DNA of 64,000 nucleotides, from NCBI GenBank assembly GCA_012862575.1, contig BLSF01000005.1, positions 744,001 to 808,000 on the forward strand. Direction: 5' to 3'. Of this stretch, positions 9,449-17,165 are shown in pieces. The DNA comes from Parietichytrium sp. I65-24A. Taxonomy: Eukaryota > Sar > Bigyra > Thraustochytrida > Thraustochytriidae. The notes beneath the pieces were generated by a model. That model was not told the origin of the DNA and did not search any database. It saw only the letters and a program-made list of their open reading frames with translations. A program made the translations under genes and the position numbers. The number at the start of each line of letters is the position of its first letter. The first letter of the stretch is position 1.

Positions 9449-11173
9449 ATGGGAAAGCTGCGTCGTGCCCGATGGCCTGCTGTTGCGCTGCTCCTCGGCA
9501 CAGGCTTGAGCAGCCTGGAACACACTTTCGCGACCGTGCCAACCCTCGGAACAGTCTCCTCCGTGGGCATCACTGGGCCTGACGTTCTAAAGGCGACGCT
9601 GAGCGCTGGGGTGGAGTACCTGGATGAGAGGATTGGAGCCATTTCTTTCTACAATCGCCCTGGTGCACTCTCAGGGAAGATCTACGTATACGAGGCGGAG
9701 GACGAGTGTAAAGTTAGCTTATTCGAAGCCCCAGACCTAGCTCAGGGGGAGCATTTTTTCGTGCTTATGAAAGCGTCGGACGACTGTGAGTCGGAGCTGG
9801 ACGCCATAGGAGTAGCTCTGCAACAGAAAGGTGCATCCGCAGTGTTCTTCGAGTCGACTGACTGTGTGTGCGACGTTGATGCCACTCTTCTCACTGGTCT
9901 GTATTGCAAAACACGGGTTTGCAAGGAAGAGTTGGAGCCGAGAGCGTACTCCGAAGTCGCCTCTGATCTTCTCATTCCAGTCTACGTGCTATCGCGGGCT
10001 TTCTCTGAGCGGATCACTGATTGTCTGGACGGAAGTGGATCGTCTCAGGACTCTTCAATCAGTGGAAAGTGCGCATCTAGCCGCCCTGAACTGTCTTTGA
10101 ATTGGGATATTCCCCGCACAAGCAAGCCAGAGTTCGTTCTGTTCACGTCCGCCAGTGAAACCGAAAACCCGTTCAAGGATTCAGCTTTCATAGAATACAT
10201 GGCCCATGAAGTCGGAGAGGCTTTGGAGGATAGTTTTGAGGTGTTTCCGCAGATCTTGGACGGCACTCAGCTCCTAGTAGATTGCTCAGCGAGCGACACT
10301 TCCTGTGTCAATTCTCAAAAGACAATAGATTGTTCTGCTTCCGACGCAGCTGCAATTTGCTCGGAGAGCTGTTTATCGGGAGGACTGTACTGTCACTCAT
10401 CGGTAACGGGGTCGGACTTTTCAGCAACCGGGCGGCAAGTGGTTGAAGAAAATCTTCGCCAAGTCTGTGCAGCCGAGAGCAGCTACCTCCCGCATTGGTT
10501 CCGATACATTGCGCTGGTGAAGGACGAGTGTCTTCTGAAAGGTAAATTGACAGAGGCGTGTTCTGAAGAAATGCATAAAAGAGCTGGGATAGACTACGAC
10601 ACTACAAAGGCGTGCGTAACGAGTAGCGAGAACTCTTTGAGCGGCTCCGAAAATTCGATCTTGGAAAAATATAGGAGCACGACTGCCAGCTTTGTGGACC
10701 AAAAAATATACAGGGTGCCAAGCTTCGCCGCACAAAGCGATCTTGTTCCATACGGCAACGGGTGGGGGAACTTGCTTAGCGCTATTTGTGTTTCGTTCTC
10801 AAAGCCACCGCTTTTCTGTAATTGTGTTGCCTCTGGACGGGCGAGATACAAACCAAAACCGGATGAGACTATTTTGGACGATTGCTTTGACGCTGATGAT
10901 GGTGCGCGTCTTAATGCAATTGCCTTTGCAATTGGGTCTAGTATAGGGATTGCTTTAACCGTGTGCTTTGTGGCCTTCGTCTGCTACAGAACAAAATGCT
11001 TCCTCAGCCGTGATAGTGCACGAATAGAGGATAGTGTTGACTCCGTTGAAATGACCGAAGTGCAACTTGGAGACAAATTCCCGGACCGATTTCAAGACGG
11101 CGAGCACCACTCGAACGGCCATACTTCAAATGAGCCAACTACAAACTCAAGAGCGCATCTCATGCAAGTCTGA
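9449..11173 (+). CDS. Vacuolar sorting receptor-like type I membrane protein (PA domain)
   Basis: A 574-residue single-exon protein with an ATG start. It has a signal peptide (basic start, hydrophobic core at about 10-22), a cysteine-rich luminal part, one transmembrane span at about 488-514 and a roughly 60-residue cytosolic tail. The N-terminal 60-190 region fits a protease-associated (PA) domain. The middle shows the paired CSESCLSGGLYC-type motif and the later W-F-x(n)-C ... C-x3-M pattern of plant VSR/BP-80 receptors. VSRs bind soluble cargo in the Golgi or endosome and deliver it to lytic vacuoles. The EGF repeats typical of plant VSRs are not evident, and the tail lacks a Tyr-x-x-hydrophobic signal. 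It contains EMTEVQL and histidine/asparagine-rich sequence instead. The receptor class is convincing; the cargo is unknown. Confidence 0.75.
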   Translation: MGKLRRARWPAVALLLGTGLSSLEHTFATVPTLGTVSSVGITGPDVLKATLSAGVEYLDERIGAISFYNRPGALSGKIYVYEAEDECKVSLFEAPDLAQGEHFFVLMKASDDCESELDAIGVALQQKGASAVFFESTDCVCDVDATLLTGLYCKTRVCKEELEPRAYSEVASDLLIPVYVLSRAFSERITDCLDGSGSSQDSSISGKCASSRPELSLNWDIPRTSKPEFVLFTSASETENPFKDSAFIEYMAHEVGEALEDSFEVFPQILDGTQLLVDCSASDTSCVNSQKTIDCSASDAAAICSESCLSGGLYCHSSVTGSDFSATGRQVVEENLRQVCAAESSYLPHWFRYIALVKDECLLKGKLTEACSEEMHKRAGIDYDTTKACVTSSENSLSGSENSILEKYRSTTASFVDQKIYRVPSFAAQSDLVPYGNGWGNLLSAICVSFSKPPLFCNCVASGRARYKPKPDETILDDCFDADDGARLNAIAFAIGSSIGIALTVCFVAFVCYRTKCFLSRDSARIEDSVDSVEMTEVQLGDKFPDRFQDGEHHSNGHTSNEPTTNSRAHLMQV

Positions 11174-11533
11174 TGCATTCGTCGAAGTACTTCTCGTTCT
11201 TTCATTTGTACAGGTATTCTTGTTGTCAGACTCGGAGTGATCTCCATGCTCTGACGACTCGGCGGTCTCCATTCTACTTATTGTGGAATGTGCTCATCGA
11301 ATTGAATATGAAAGATCATCAACCAATTTATTTTATTCTTTCCTTCAAGGCAGTGCTGCAAGTTGAAGCGCAAGCACATACAATTAACCTCAAAGAGAGA
11401 TCATCCAGGGACTTGCACACCAGCGTGGGCTTTGATGATGAGATTGTCATTGCTGCCGAGAATAACGCGACGCTTTGACAGAGAATACTTCGGCACTCGA
11501 CCTAGTGTCGAGTTGGCAGCCCGAGCACCACGC
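11174..11533. other. Convergent 3' spacer
   Basis: Lies between the sorting-receptor gene and the glucosidase II beta gene, which converge. The frame just downstream of the receptor stop (101 codons) has no protein-like character. Nothing else is seen. Confidence 0.55.
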
Positions 11534-12874
11534 TTAGCATGCAGAAGGGGTTGCAAATTCCATCTCATATTCACACATTGAGGGCTCCACTACTGAAAGG
11601 ATCTCTTCTTCAGGCCCGCACTTGAGGGAAACCGTTAAGGACCGCTCAGGGCCGTTCCAGCATTTCAACCCATGTGCGAATTTGAACTTGGTGTAGCTTG
11701 AGCCCACCACAAAACCATCCCATTTTCCCAAATTGACAGCGTTTTGGCTTGCTTTTTGATATGGGCACATTTCATAGTTGTAACCATTAGCCGTATGAGT
11801 AAAACACCTTGACTTGAGTACCCAAAACTCCTTCTCAGGCCCAAAATCCACTCCTTCGTCTGCGTCGATTTTTGAGAGCTCAGAGCGAGTTTCACTCAGT
11901 TTCTTCCTCGTCTCACGGACGGTATCGGTCAAGAGCTGAATTTCATCGTCCAGAGCATCTAGTTCACTTTCTTTTTCATCATAACCTTCGTCGCCATGGT
12001 CGGTGTAATCGTCAGCGTAAGGGTCCTCATCCATTCTTGTGGTGCGTTGGCCGCTGACCCAAGTTGCAATGTCCGAACGTGCCTTCTCCAAATCCGCAGC
12101 TTCGCGAACCGAACCATCCGCCTTAACTTCGACACTCGTTGGGAGTTCTCCTCTGCTCCTCTTCAGGTTGAGGTTTTCATTCACAAGTTGAACGAGCGTA
12201 TCAGAATCTCCACCTTCCACAACCAAATCAACGATAAGGTTCTCGAGCTCAGAGCGGTCCAAAAGCACCAAATGAAGGCTTTGAATCCGGGCTTCATTAA
12301 GAGCGCGGTTCACCTCACGCGTTTTAACCTCCTTTGCTCGCTCCAGGCCGTTCATTTTAATCTCGGACTCGCGAATCTCGCTCTCTAGTTGATGGACCGA
12401 ATCTTTCAGTTGTTGCCGAGCCTCTTCCTGGCCAGCAGCAGATGAGGCATCGCGGGCCTGTTGAATGTAAGCACGCTTCTTCTCCAGCCCGGCCTCGCGA
12501 TTCAGTCTGTCTCTTTCCTGCTGCTCCAGCAATCTGGAGGCATCCTCTTCACATGTGTCGGCGCATGAACCCTCCTCCTCGTCAGACCCATCGCAGCAGT
12601 CACAGACGCCGTCGCCCACCCGCGACGAGGGGATGTTGACACCTTCCATGTACTTGCTCGCGCAGTGGAAGCTGGCAAGTGCTCTGCCCGCGCAGGCGCT
12701 TGTGCCTGGCTCGTCTGATCCGTCCTCGCAGTCGCAAAAATTGTCGTCCACGCTGCTCGCAGACAGTTTCACGCGCCCCTCATCGCACTGGAATAGCAAG
12801 TCCGCTGCCTCGCCTAGGCATACTGACAGCGCCAGCGACACAACTGCGCGAACGAGTAGCGAGACAGCGACCAT
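11534..12874 (-). CDS. PRKCSH: Glucosidase II beta subunit (PRKCSH/GTB1-like)
   Basis: A 446-residue protein from the ATG at 12874; the frame extends to a GTG at 12910 but the ATG starts directly at a good signal peptide (MVAVSLLVRAVVSLALSVC). Two cysteine-rich LDLa-like modules follow, with DDNFCDCEDGSDEP and GDGVCDCCDGSDEE. Then comes a charged coiled coil of about 180 residues and a C-terminal MRH (mannose-6-phosphate receptor homology) domain running from CFTHTANGYNYEMCPY to MCEYEMEFATPSAC. The MRH sugar-binding Gln, Arg, Glu and Tyr positions look conserved. The subunit retains glucosidase II alpha in the ER and guides trimming of the second and third glucose of N-glycans. The protein stops right after the last MRH cysteine, so the usual ER-retention HDEL tail is missing. 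Confidence 0.9.
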   Translation of the reverse strand: MVAVSLLVRAVVSLALSVCLGEAADLLFQCDEGRVKLSASSVDDNFCDCEDGSDEPGTSACAGRALASFHCASKYMEGVNIPSSRVGDGVCDCCDGSDEEEGSCADTCEEDASRLLEQQERDRLNREAGLEKKRAYIQQARDASSAAGQEEARQQLKDSVHQLESEIRESEIKMNGLERAKEVKTREVNRALNEARIQSLHLVLLDRSELENLIVDLVVEGGDSDTLVQLVNENLNLKRSRGELPTSVEVKADGSVREAADLEKARSDIATWVSGQRTTRMDEDPYADDYTDHGDEGYDEKESELDALDDEIQLLTDTVRETRKKLSETRSELSKIDADEGVDFGPEKEFWVLKSRCFTHTANGYNYEMCPYQKASQNAVNLGKWDGFVVGSSYTKFKFAHGLKCWNGPERSLTVSLKCGPEEEILSVVEPSMCEYEMEFATPSAC

Positions 12875-13399
12875 CCGCCCTGTGGCCTGGCCCCTTGACC
12901 CCCTTGACACTTGGCACCCAACGCTTGGAACCCTTGCAGCTTATCGTAGCGCTCACTCTGCGCACATCCACACGCATACCACACGTACCGGTACTCGAGT
13001 ACAGGATCAATCCAATCCAATCCTCTCCCTGATACTACTACTCTTCGGCTATCTCTAGCTAGAGCTAGCCTAGCTTCTCTCTCAACTTATCTTTCGCGCG
13101 CAACGCTTTCCACATCTAGGATATCTAGGATACTGTCGCGCCTGACTTGAAAGTTCGGGGCGTCGTGGCACTGGTAAGCTGTGGCACTGGGACGCTGGCC
13201 CCGTGACTGTAGGCTCAATTCGAGCGTTTGCAGGACTCCCAAGCTCAAGCAGGAGCGGGTGTTTTTGTTGAGTCACGCGCTCGCCGGCGAGTGGAGCGAG
13301 CGTGCTCCCTTGGTGTCAAGCACGGGCGGAAGTCAGTACTCACTGTCGGGTCACAGGAAGACCTGAAGGCCGCAGTTCCACGTGCGCAGAGTCAAGAAG
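12875..13399. promoter_or_regulatory. Divergent promoter, glucosidase II beta / GH18
   Basis: A 525 bp shared upstream region. It holds a GTAC cluster at 12984-13004 (CGTACCGGTACTCGAGTACA), 110-130 bases upstream of the minus-strand start. An AGTACT with CACTGTC context lies at 13335-13346, about 60 bases upstream of the plus-strand start at 13400. Promoter status is inferred from gene orientation. Confidence 0.5.
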
Positions 13400-14446
13400 A
13401 TGATCAATCTAATCGCCTGCGCGTGCCTCAGTGCCGCGTTGTGTGGTCCTCTCCAGGGGGAGCCTATGCGCGAACAAGAGGTTTACGGGTTTGCAAACGC
13501 TTTGACCGAAATGAGTTTGCAGTATGCTACGACAGTGGCATGGGCGGACCTTACGGACCCAGTGTTGCCCTGTCGAGCCCACGCCGCAGGAGTGAAGCTT
13601 GTCGCTGCCGCGGATAAGCTGTACGGGCAGGTGCCAATCACCGGTGACTTGCAAGTGCGTTTGGAATGGATCCAGAGGAGCCTCGAACAGCTTGAGCTAC
13701 ACAATTTTGATGGGATTGTGTTTGATTGGGAGGAGCCGGCAGGAATGCCAGAAGCTCGGTGGTACGCAGAACTGATATCTCAAACTAGAGATACTTTGCA
13801 TGCCAAAAATCCTTCGTACCAGATAACGACTTGCGTTCCGTGGTCTCCGGATAACATTGACGGTCGGAACTATGATTTTCGCGCTCTGGCAGACGCAAGC
13901 GATGCAGTGTACGTAATGGATTATGACACCCGTAGTCAAGTGGACGATGCCTGCATCGCTGGCGCCAATGCCCCGTACGCAGGAACTCGGAGGGGCATCC
14001 AGCGCTACCTGGACATAGGTGTCAGCCCGAGCAAGATTATCCTGGGGGTGCCATGGTATGGCTATAGGTACCCATGTGTCGACGGCACCGACCCACAAAG
14101 TAGATTCTGTGAGATCCCGAGCGTACCATTCCGCGGAGCGAATTGCAGCGATGCCGCGGGGTCTGAGATCGAGTACGACAAGATTGTAAGAATTTTTGAA
14201 AAGTATGCAACGACATCGATGATGTGGGACGAGAACCAGAAAGCCCCATTCTTCAACACAGTAGAGGAAGGCAAGGTCTACCAGTATTGGTTCGACGATG
14301 CCTCAAGCCTTGGATTAAAAAGTGCTCTTGCGAAGGAGTTCAAGCTTCGTGGTATTGGGCCGTATCAATTCTCGTACACAGGCAATCGTTCAATGTGGGA
14401 CACGCTTGGCCAATTTCGCCAAAGCGGTGGTACCGGCAATCAATAG
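13400..14446 (+). CDS. CTBS: GH18 family glycosidase, di-N-acetylchitobiase-like
   Basis: A 348-residue protein. The frame opens at a GTG at 13382, but the ATG at 13400 starts a signal peptide (MINLIACACLSAALCG). The GH18 catalytic motif is D104-G-I-V-F-D109-W-E111, with E111 as the acid/base. One middle Asp of the canonical DGxDxDxE is Val, at the position that is Asn in animal chitobiase. The downstream motifs YVMDYDTRSQ, VPWYGYRYPC and YQYWFDDASS match the sugar-binding strands of di-N-acetylchitobiase, a lysosomal enzyme that splits the chitobiose core of N-glycans from its reducing end. The size fits that family (about 360-385). It shares its upstream region with glucosidase II beta, another N-glycan enzyme. 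It may be secreted or vacuolar. Confidence 0.82.
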   Translation: MINLIACACLSAALCGPLQGEPMREQEVYGFANALTEMSLQYATTVAWADLTDPVLPCRAHAAGVKLVAAADKLYGQVPITGDLQVRLEWIQRSLEQLELHNFDGIVFDWEEPAGMPEARWYAELISQTRDTLHAKNPSYQITTCVPWSPDNIDGRNYDFRALADASDAVYVMDYDTRSQVDDACIAGANAPYAGTRRGIQRYLDIGVSPSKIILGVPWYGYRYPCVDGTDPQSRFCEIPSVPFRGANCSDAAGSEIEYDKIVRIFEKYATTSMMWDENQKAPFFNTVEEGKVYQYWFDDASSLGLKSALAKEFKLRGIGPYQFSYTGNRSMWDTLGQFRQSGGTGNQ

Positions 14447-15440
14447 CTTCCAATCTTTCCACGATCTGTGCAAGACTTATTGCCTCGTGCTGCGTACAAT
14501 AATACAACACAAGTTAGGCACAACGAAGCAATGAAAGTGGCTGGAGAGATCGCTTTGCGCTTTCTGAAAGAGATTATGTTCGGCGATAGTTGTTCCAAAC
14601 AGTCATCGCGGAAGTCGTCTCTTGGTGAGGCAAGTGCTTGTTTAACAATTCGTGCTTGCAGTTTGTCGAGATCGCAAACGAGGTGTTTTCACGTTTTCAG
14701 AGCAGATGTCTTTGCCCACTGCCATCGTTTTTCGAATAATAAACTGTGAAGAGAAAAATGGAATTCGGGGGGCTCACAGATGAACCAAACAAAAGAAGAC
14801 GCGGAATTGCAGAACAAGAATGATCACCATCTGCAAGTCTGTCCTTAAAGATCATATTTCCAAGCTGTGAGCGATTTCCGACCTCTCTAAAACGTAGGCA
14901 GGAGAAGCGTTCAAAGCGCCAAGCGAGAGAAAGTCGATTGTTGTCAAGAGATTGGTCGTCAGAAAATTTGACAATGTAAATGTAAATTTCGTTGCGAAAG
15001 ATTTGGAAATATCAGACCGACAAGGACCTCAATGTCATTTTGGCGAAATCGTTTGGGAGAGGAAGGTTTGGGTTCAACTTTGAAAATTCAAATTTAAAAA
15101 AAATTCAAATCATGTCCTACCAGAGCCACTAACAACTGCTAGATAATTATCGTTCAATGCTTGAGTATGTATAGTGCCCAGTACTAGTACACAAAGGATC
15201 CTTCTTCCGAGTGTTTCATTCAGGCGATGGCAAGCGTTGTGCTTGGACGGACTCTAAAGGCAAAGGTACTCAGTACGCGCGCAAGAGCACTCGGGTACTT
15301 GAACTCAGAGTCTGGAGTCACCGCGACCCGTAAAGCGACTGGCAGCACGGCCTTGTGTGCGGGAAAAAAGCAACGCAGCTAACTTTACTACATCTGTGGC
15401 TACCGCCTTAAACAAGTTCCCTTCCGGCGCTGCGCTGAAA
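14447..15440. other. Intergenic region upstream of TOP6A
   Basis: About 1 kb without a credible gene. GTAC palindromes lie at 15180-15192 and 15265-15277, 165-260 bases upstream of the TOP6A ATG. An AT-rich patch with A-runs lies at about 15080-15115. Confidence 0.55.
15180..15277. promoter_or_regulatory. Paired GTAC palindromes upstream of TOP6A
   Basis: AGTACTAGTACAC at 15180-15192 and GGTACTCAGTACG at 15265-15277 each carry two GTAC cores. Both sit within 270 bases of the ATG. Function is inferred from recurrence elsewhere in the window. Confidence 0.35.
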
Positions 15441-17018
15441 ATGTCCAACAAGCGTAGGCGCTCAGAGCCCAAGTCGTACGCAGAGGAAAGCTCAGAATCG
15501 GGGTCGCGCGGCGACGATGACGCGTGGTCGGGCTCTGCCGGTTCTGGTGATTCGGGCCAAGTTGTTGTTGTGGACCGCAAGGGCTTGAAGCCTTCAGCAA
15601 GGGCAGCCACCCAAGCCAAGAAAAAGGGTACCACGAGCAAAACAAAAGCAGCTTCAAGTAAGACAGCGAAATCGGTCAAGCAGAGCTTAACAAAAAAACA
15701 AAAGGTGTCCGCTAGCGAGAGCAAGGGCGCAAGGAAATCATCAAGCAGCACGGCTCAAGTAACAGCGAAAAAGGGGAAGGGAGCACATACTGCACGCGGT
15801 GGCAAGGCCCCCAAGGGCAAAGGGAAGGAGCTAGAGCGCGCACAGCCGAGTGGATTCAGTTCAGACGAGAATCTCGAAGATGGCGAGTTTCTGGGGAGAG
15901 AGGCAAAAAGCTTGGACGACATTGACCTCGAGAACGATGTAACCGAAGTTAGTGTCATGCCAGCCATAGATGTGGCAAAGCGTATTGAGGTGCTTGTGGT
16001 GGAGTGCGTGGAGGCCATTTTATCAGGTAAAGGGCTCGAATACCAAGTACCGAACCGTTCGGCCAAAAATCAACTGTACATTCCGAAACTGGATAGAATC
16101 GTACTCAAAAAGTCGGGGATGTCAAGCCGCAAATTTGTGAATGCTCAAGAGGTACAAAAGGTAGCGTACACAAGCCGAGTTCTCCAGCTTGTGCACAATA
16201 TTTTGAACCGTGGAATTCACATTACCAAGCGTGATTTGTTCTATACTGATGTGAAACTTTTCAAAGATCAGATCCACTCGGACGGTGTGCTAGACGATGT
16301 CGCATGTATGCTTGGGTGCACCCGTACTTCCCTAAACATTGTCGCAAGTGAGAAAGGTCTGGTGGTGGGCAGGCTGACTATGAAGGAGGCTGGAGACCCT
16401 ATCGACTGTTCGCGCATGGGAGTTGGTGGCAAAAATATTACCCCCATGATAGATCGAATCACAGAGTTACAGTCAGACGCCGAATTCATATTGCTTGTCG
16501 AGAAGGACGCGGTGTTCCTGCGTCTTTCAGAAGACCGCTTTTACAACACAATGAAATGCATCATTGTGACTGCAAAAGGGCAGCCCGACGTTGCCACTCG
16601 AATGTTTCTTAAAAAGCTACAAGAGGAACTTAAGCTCCCGGTGTACGCTTTGATGGATAGCGATCCTCACGGGCTCAAAATTCTTTCGGTCTACATGAGT
16701 GGCTCAAAGAACATGTCGTACGATTCAGCATCGCTAACATGCCCCGATATTAAGTGGCTTGGGGTCCGACCAAGTGACTTGGACAAATATAACATACCGA
16801 GCGAATGTCGTTTGCAAATGTCAGCGAAGGACATTGAGACTGCGCAAATTATGCTCAAAGAAGACTTTATTCGCAAAAACCCTGCTTGGGTGAAAGAGCT
16901 GGAGCAAATGGTCAGCACAAGAGAGAAGGCGGAGATCCAGGCGCTTTCAAATTTTGGGTTTCAATTTTTGACAGAGGAGTACCTGCCCCAAAAGATCAAC
17001 TCCCAGGATTGGATCTAA
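15441..17018 (+). CDS. TOP6A: DNA topoisomerase VI subunit A (plant-type TOP6A / SPO11-3)
   Basis: A 525-residue protein from the ATG at 15441; the frame reaches back to a GTG at 15357. The first 160 or so residues are a lysine/serine-rich, presumably disordered tail. The rest is a complete SPO11/Top6A core. The catalytic tyrosine is Y268 in [12 protein letters not shown]. The Toprim metal residues are E354 (VEKDAVF) and D406/D408 (MDSDPHG). Long stretches match plant TOP6A (RHL2) rather than meiotic SPO11, for example [22 protein letters not shown] and [14 protein letters not shown]. With TOP6B it forms the type IIB topoisomerase that supports endoreduplication in plants. TOP6B is not in this window. 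Confidence 0.92.
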   Translation: MSNKRRRSEPKSYAEESSESGSRGDDDAWSGSAGSGDSGQVVVVDRKGLKPSARAATQAKKKGTTSKTKAASSKTAKSVKQSLTKKQKVSASESKGARKSSSSTAQVTAKKGKGAHTARGGKAPKGKGKELERAQPSGFSSDENLEDGEFLGREAKSLDDIDLENDVTEVSVMPAIDVAKRIEVLVVECVEAILSGKGLEYQVPNRSAKNQLYIPKLDRIVLKKSGMSSRKFVNAQEVQKVAYTSRVLQLVHNILNRGIHITKRDLFYTDVKLFKDQIHSDGVLDDVACMLGCTRTSLNIVASEKGLVVGRLTMKEAGDPIDCSRMGVGGKNITPMIDRITELQSDAEFILLVEKDAVFLRLSEDRFYNTMKCIIVTAKGQPDVATRMFLKKLQEELKLPVYALMDSDPHGLKILSVYMSGSKNMSYDSASLTCPDIKWLGVRPSDLDKYNIPSECRLQMSAKDIETAQIMLKEDFIRKNPAWVKELEQMVSTREKAEIQALSNFGFQFLTEEYLPQKINSQDWI

Positions 17019-17165
17019 GCGCTATGATAATGATGCAAGCCATAAAATAAAATAAAAATAAAACAACACCAAATATTCAAGAGAACGACTATCTTTGAGA
17101 AGAATCGAATTCCATGGCACGGCCTACGTGTCACTCGGATGTGGACTGGAGTGCAGCGTCTCCTT
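17019..17165. terminator. Convergent 3'-end region with poly(A)-signal-like runs
   Basis: Only 147 bases separate the stops of TOP6A (+) and the TBC gene (-). An A-rich stretch at 17041-17066 contains several overlapping AATAAA words on the plus strand, a likely poly(A) signal for TOP6A. The opposite strand is T-rich, so a signal for the TBC gene must lie elsewhere. Confidence 0.45.

Noticed and set aside
11173-11478. 101-codon frame after the sorting receptor
   Set aside because: Starts right at the receptor stop, no homology pattern; most likely 3' untranslated DNA.
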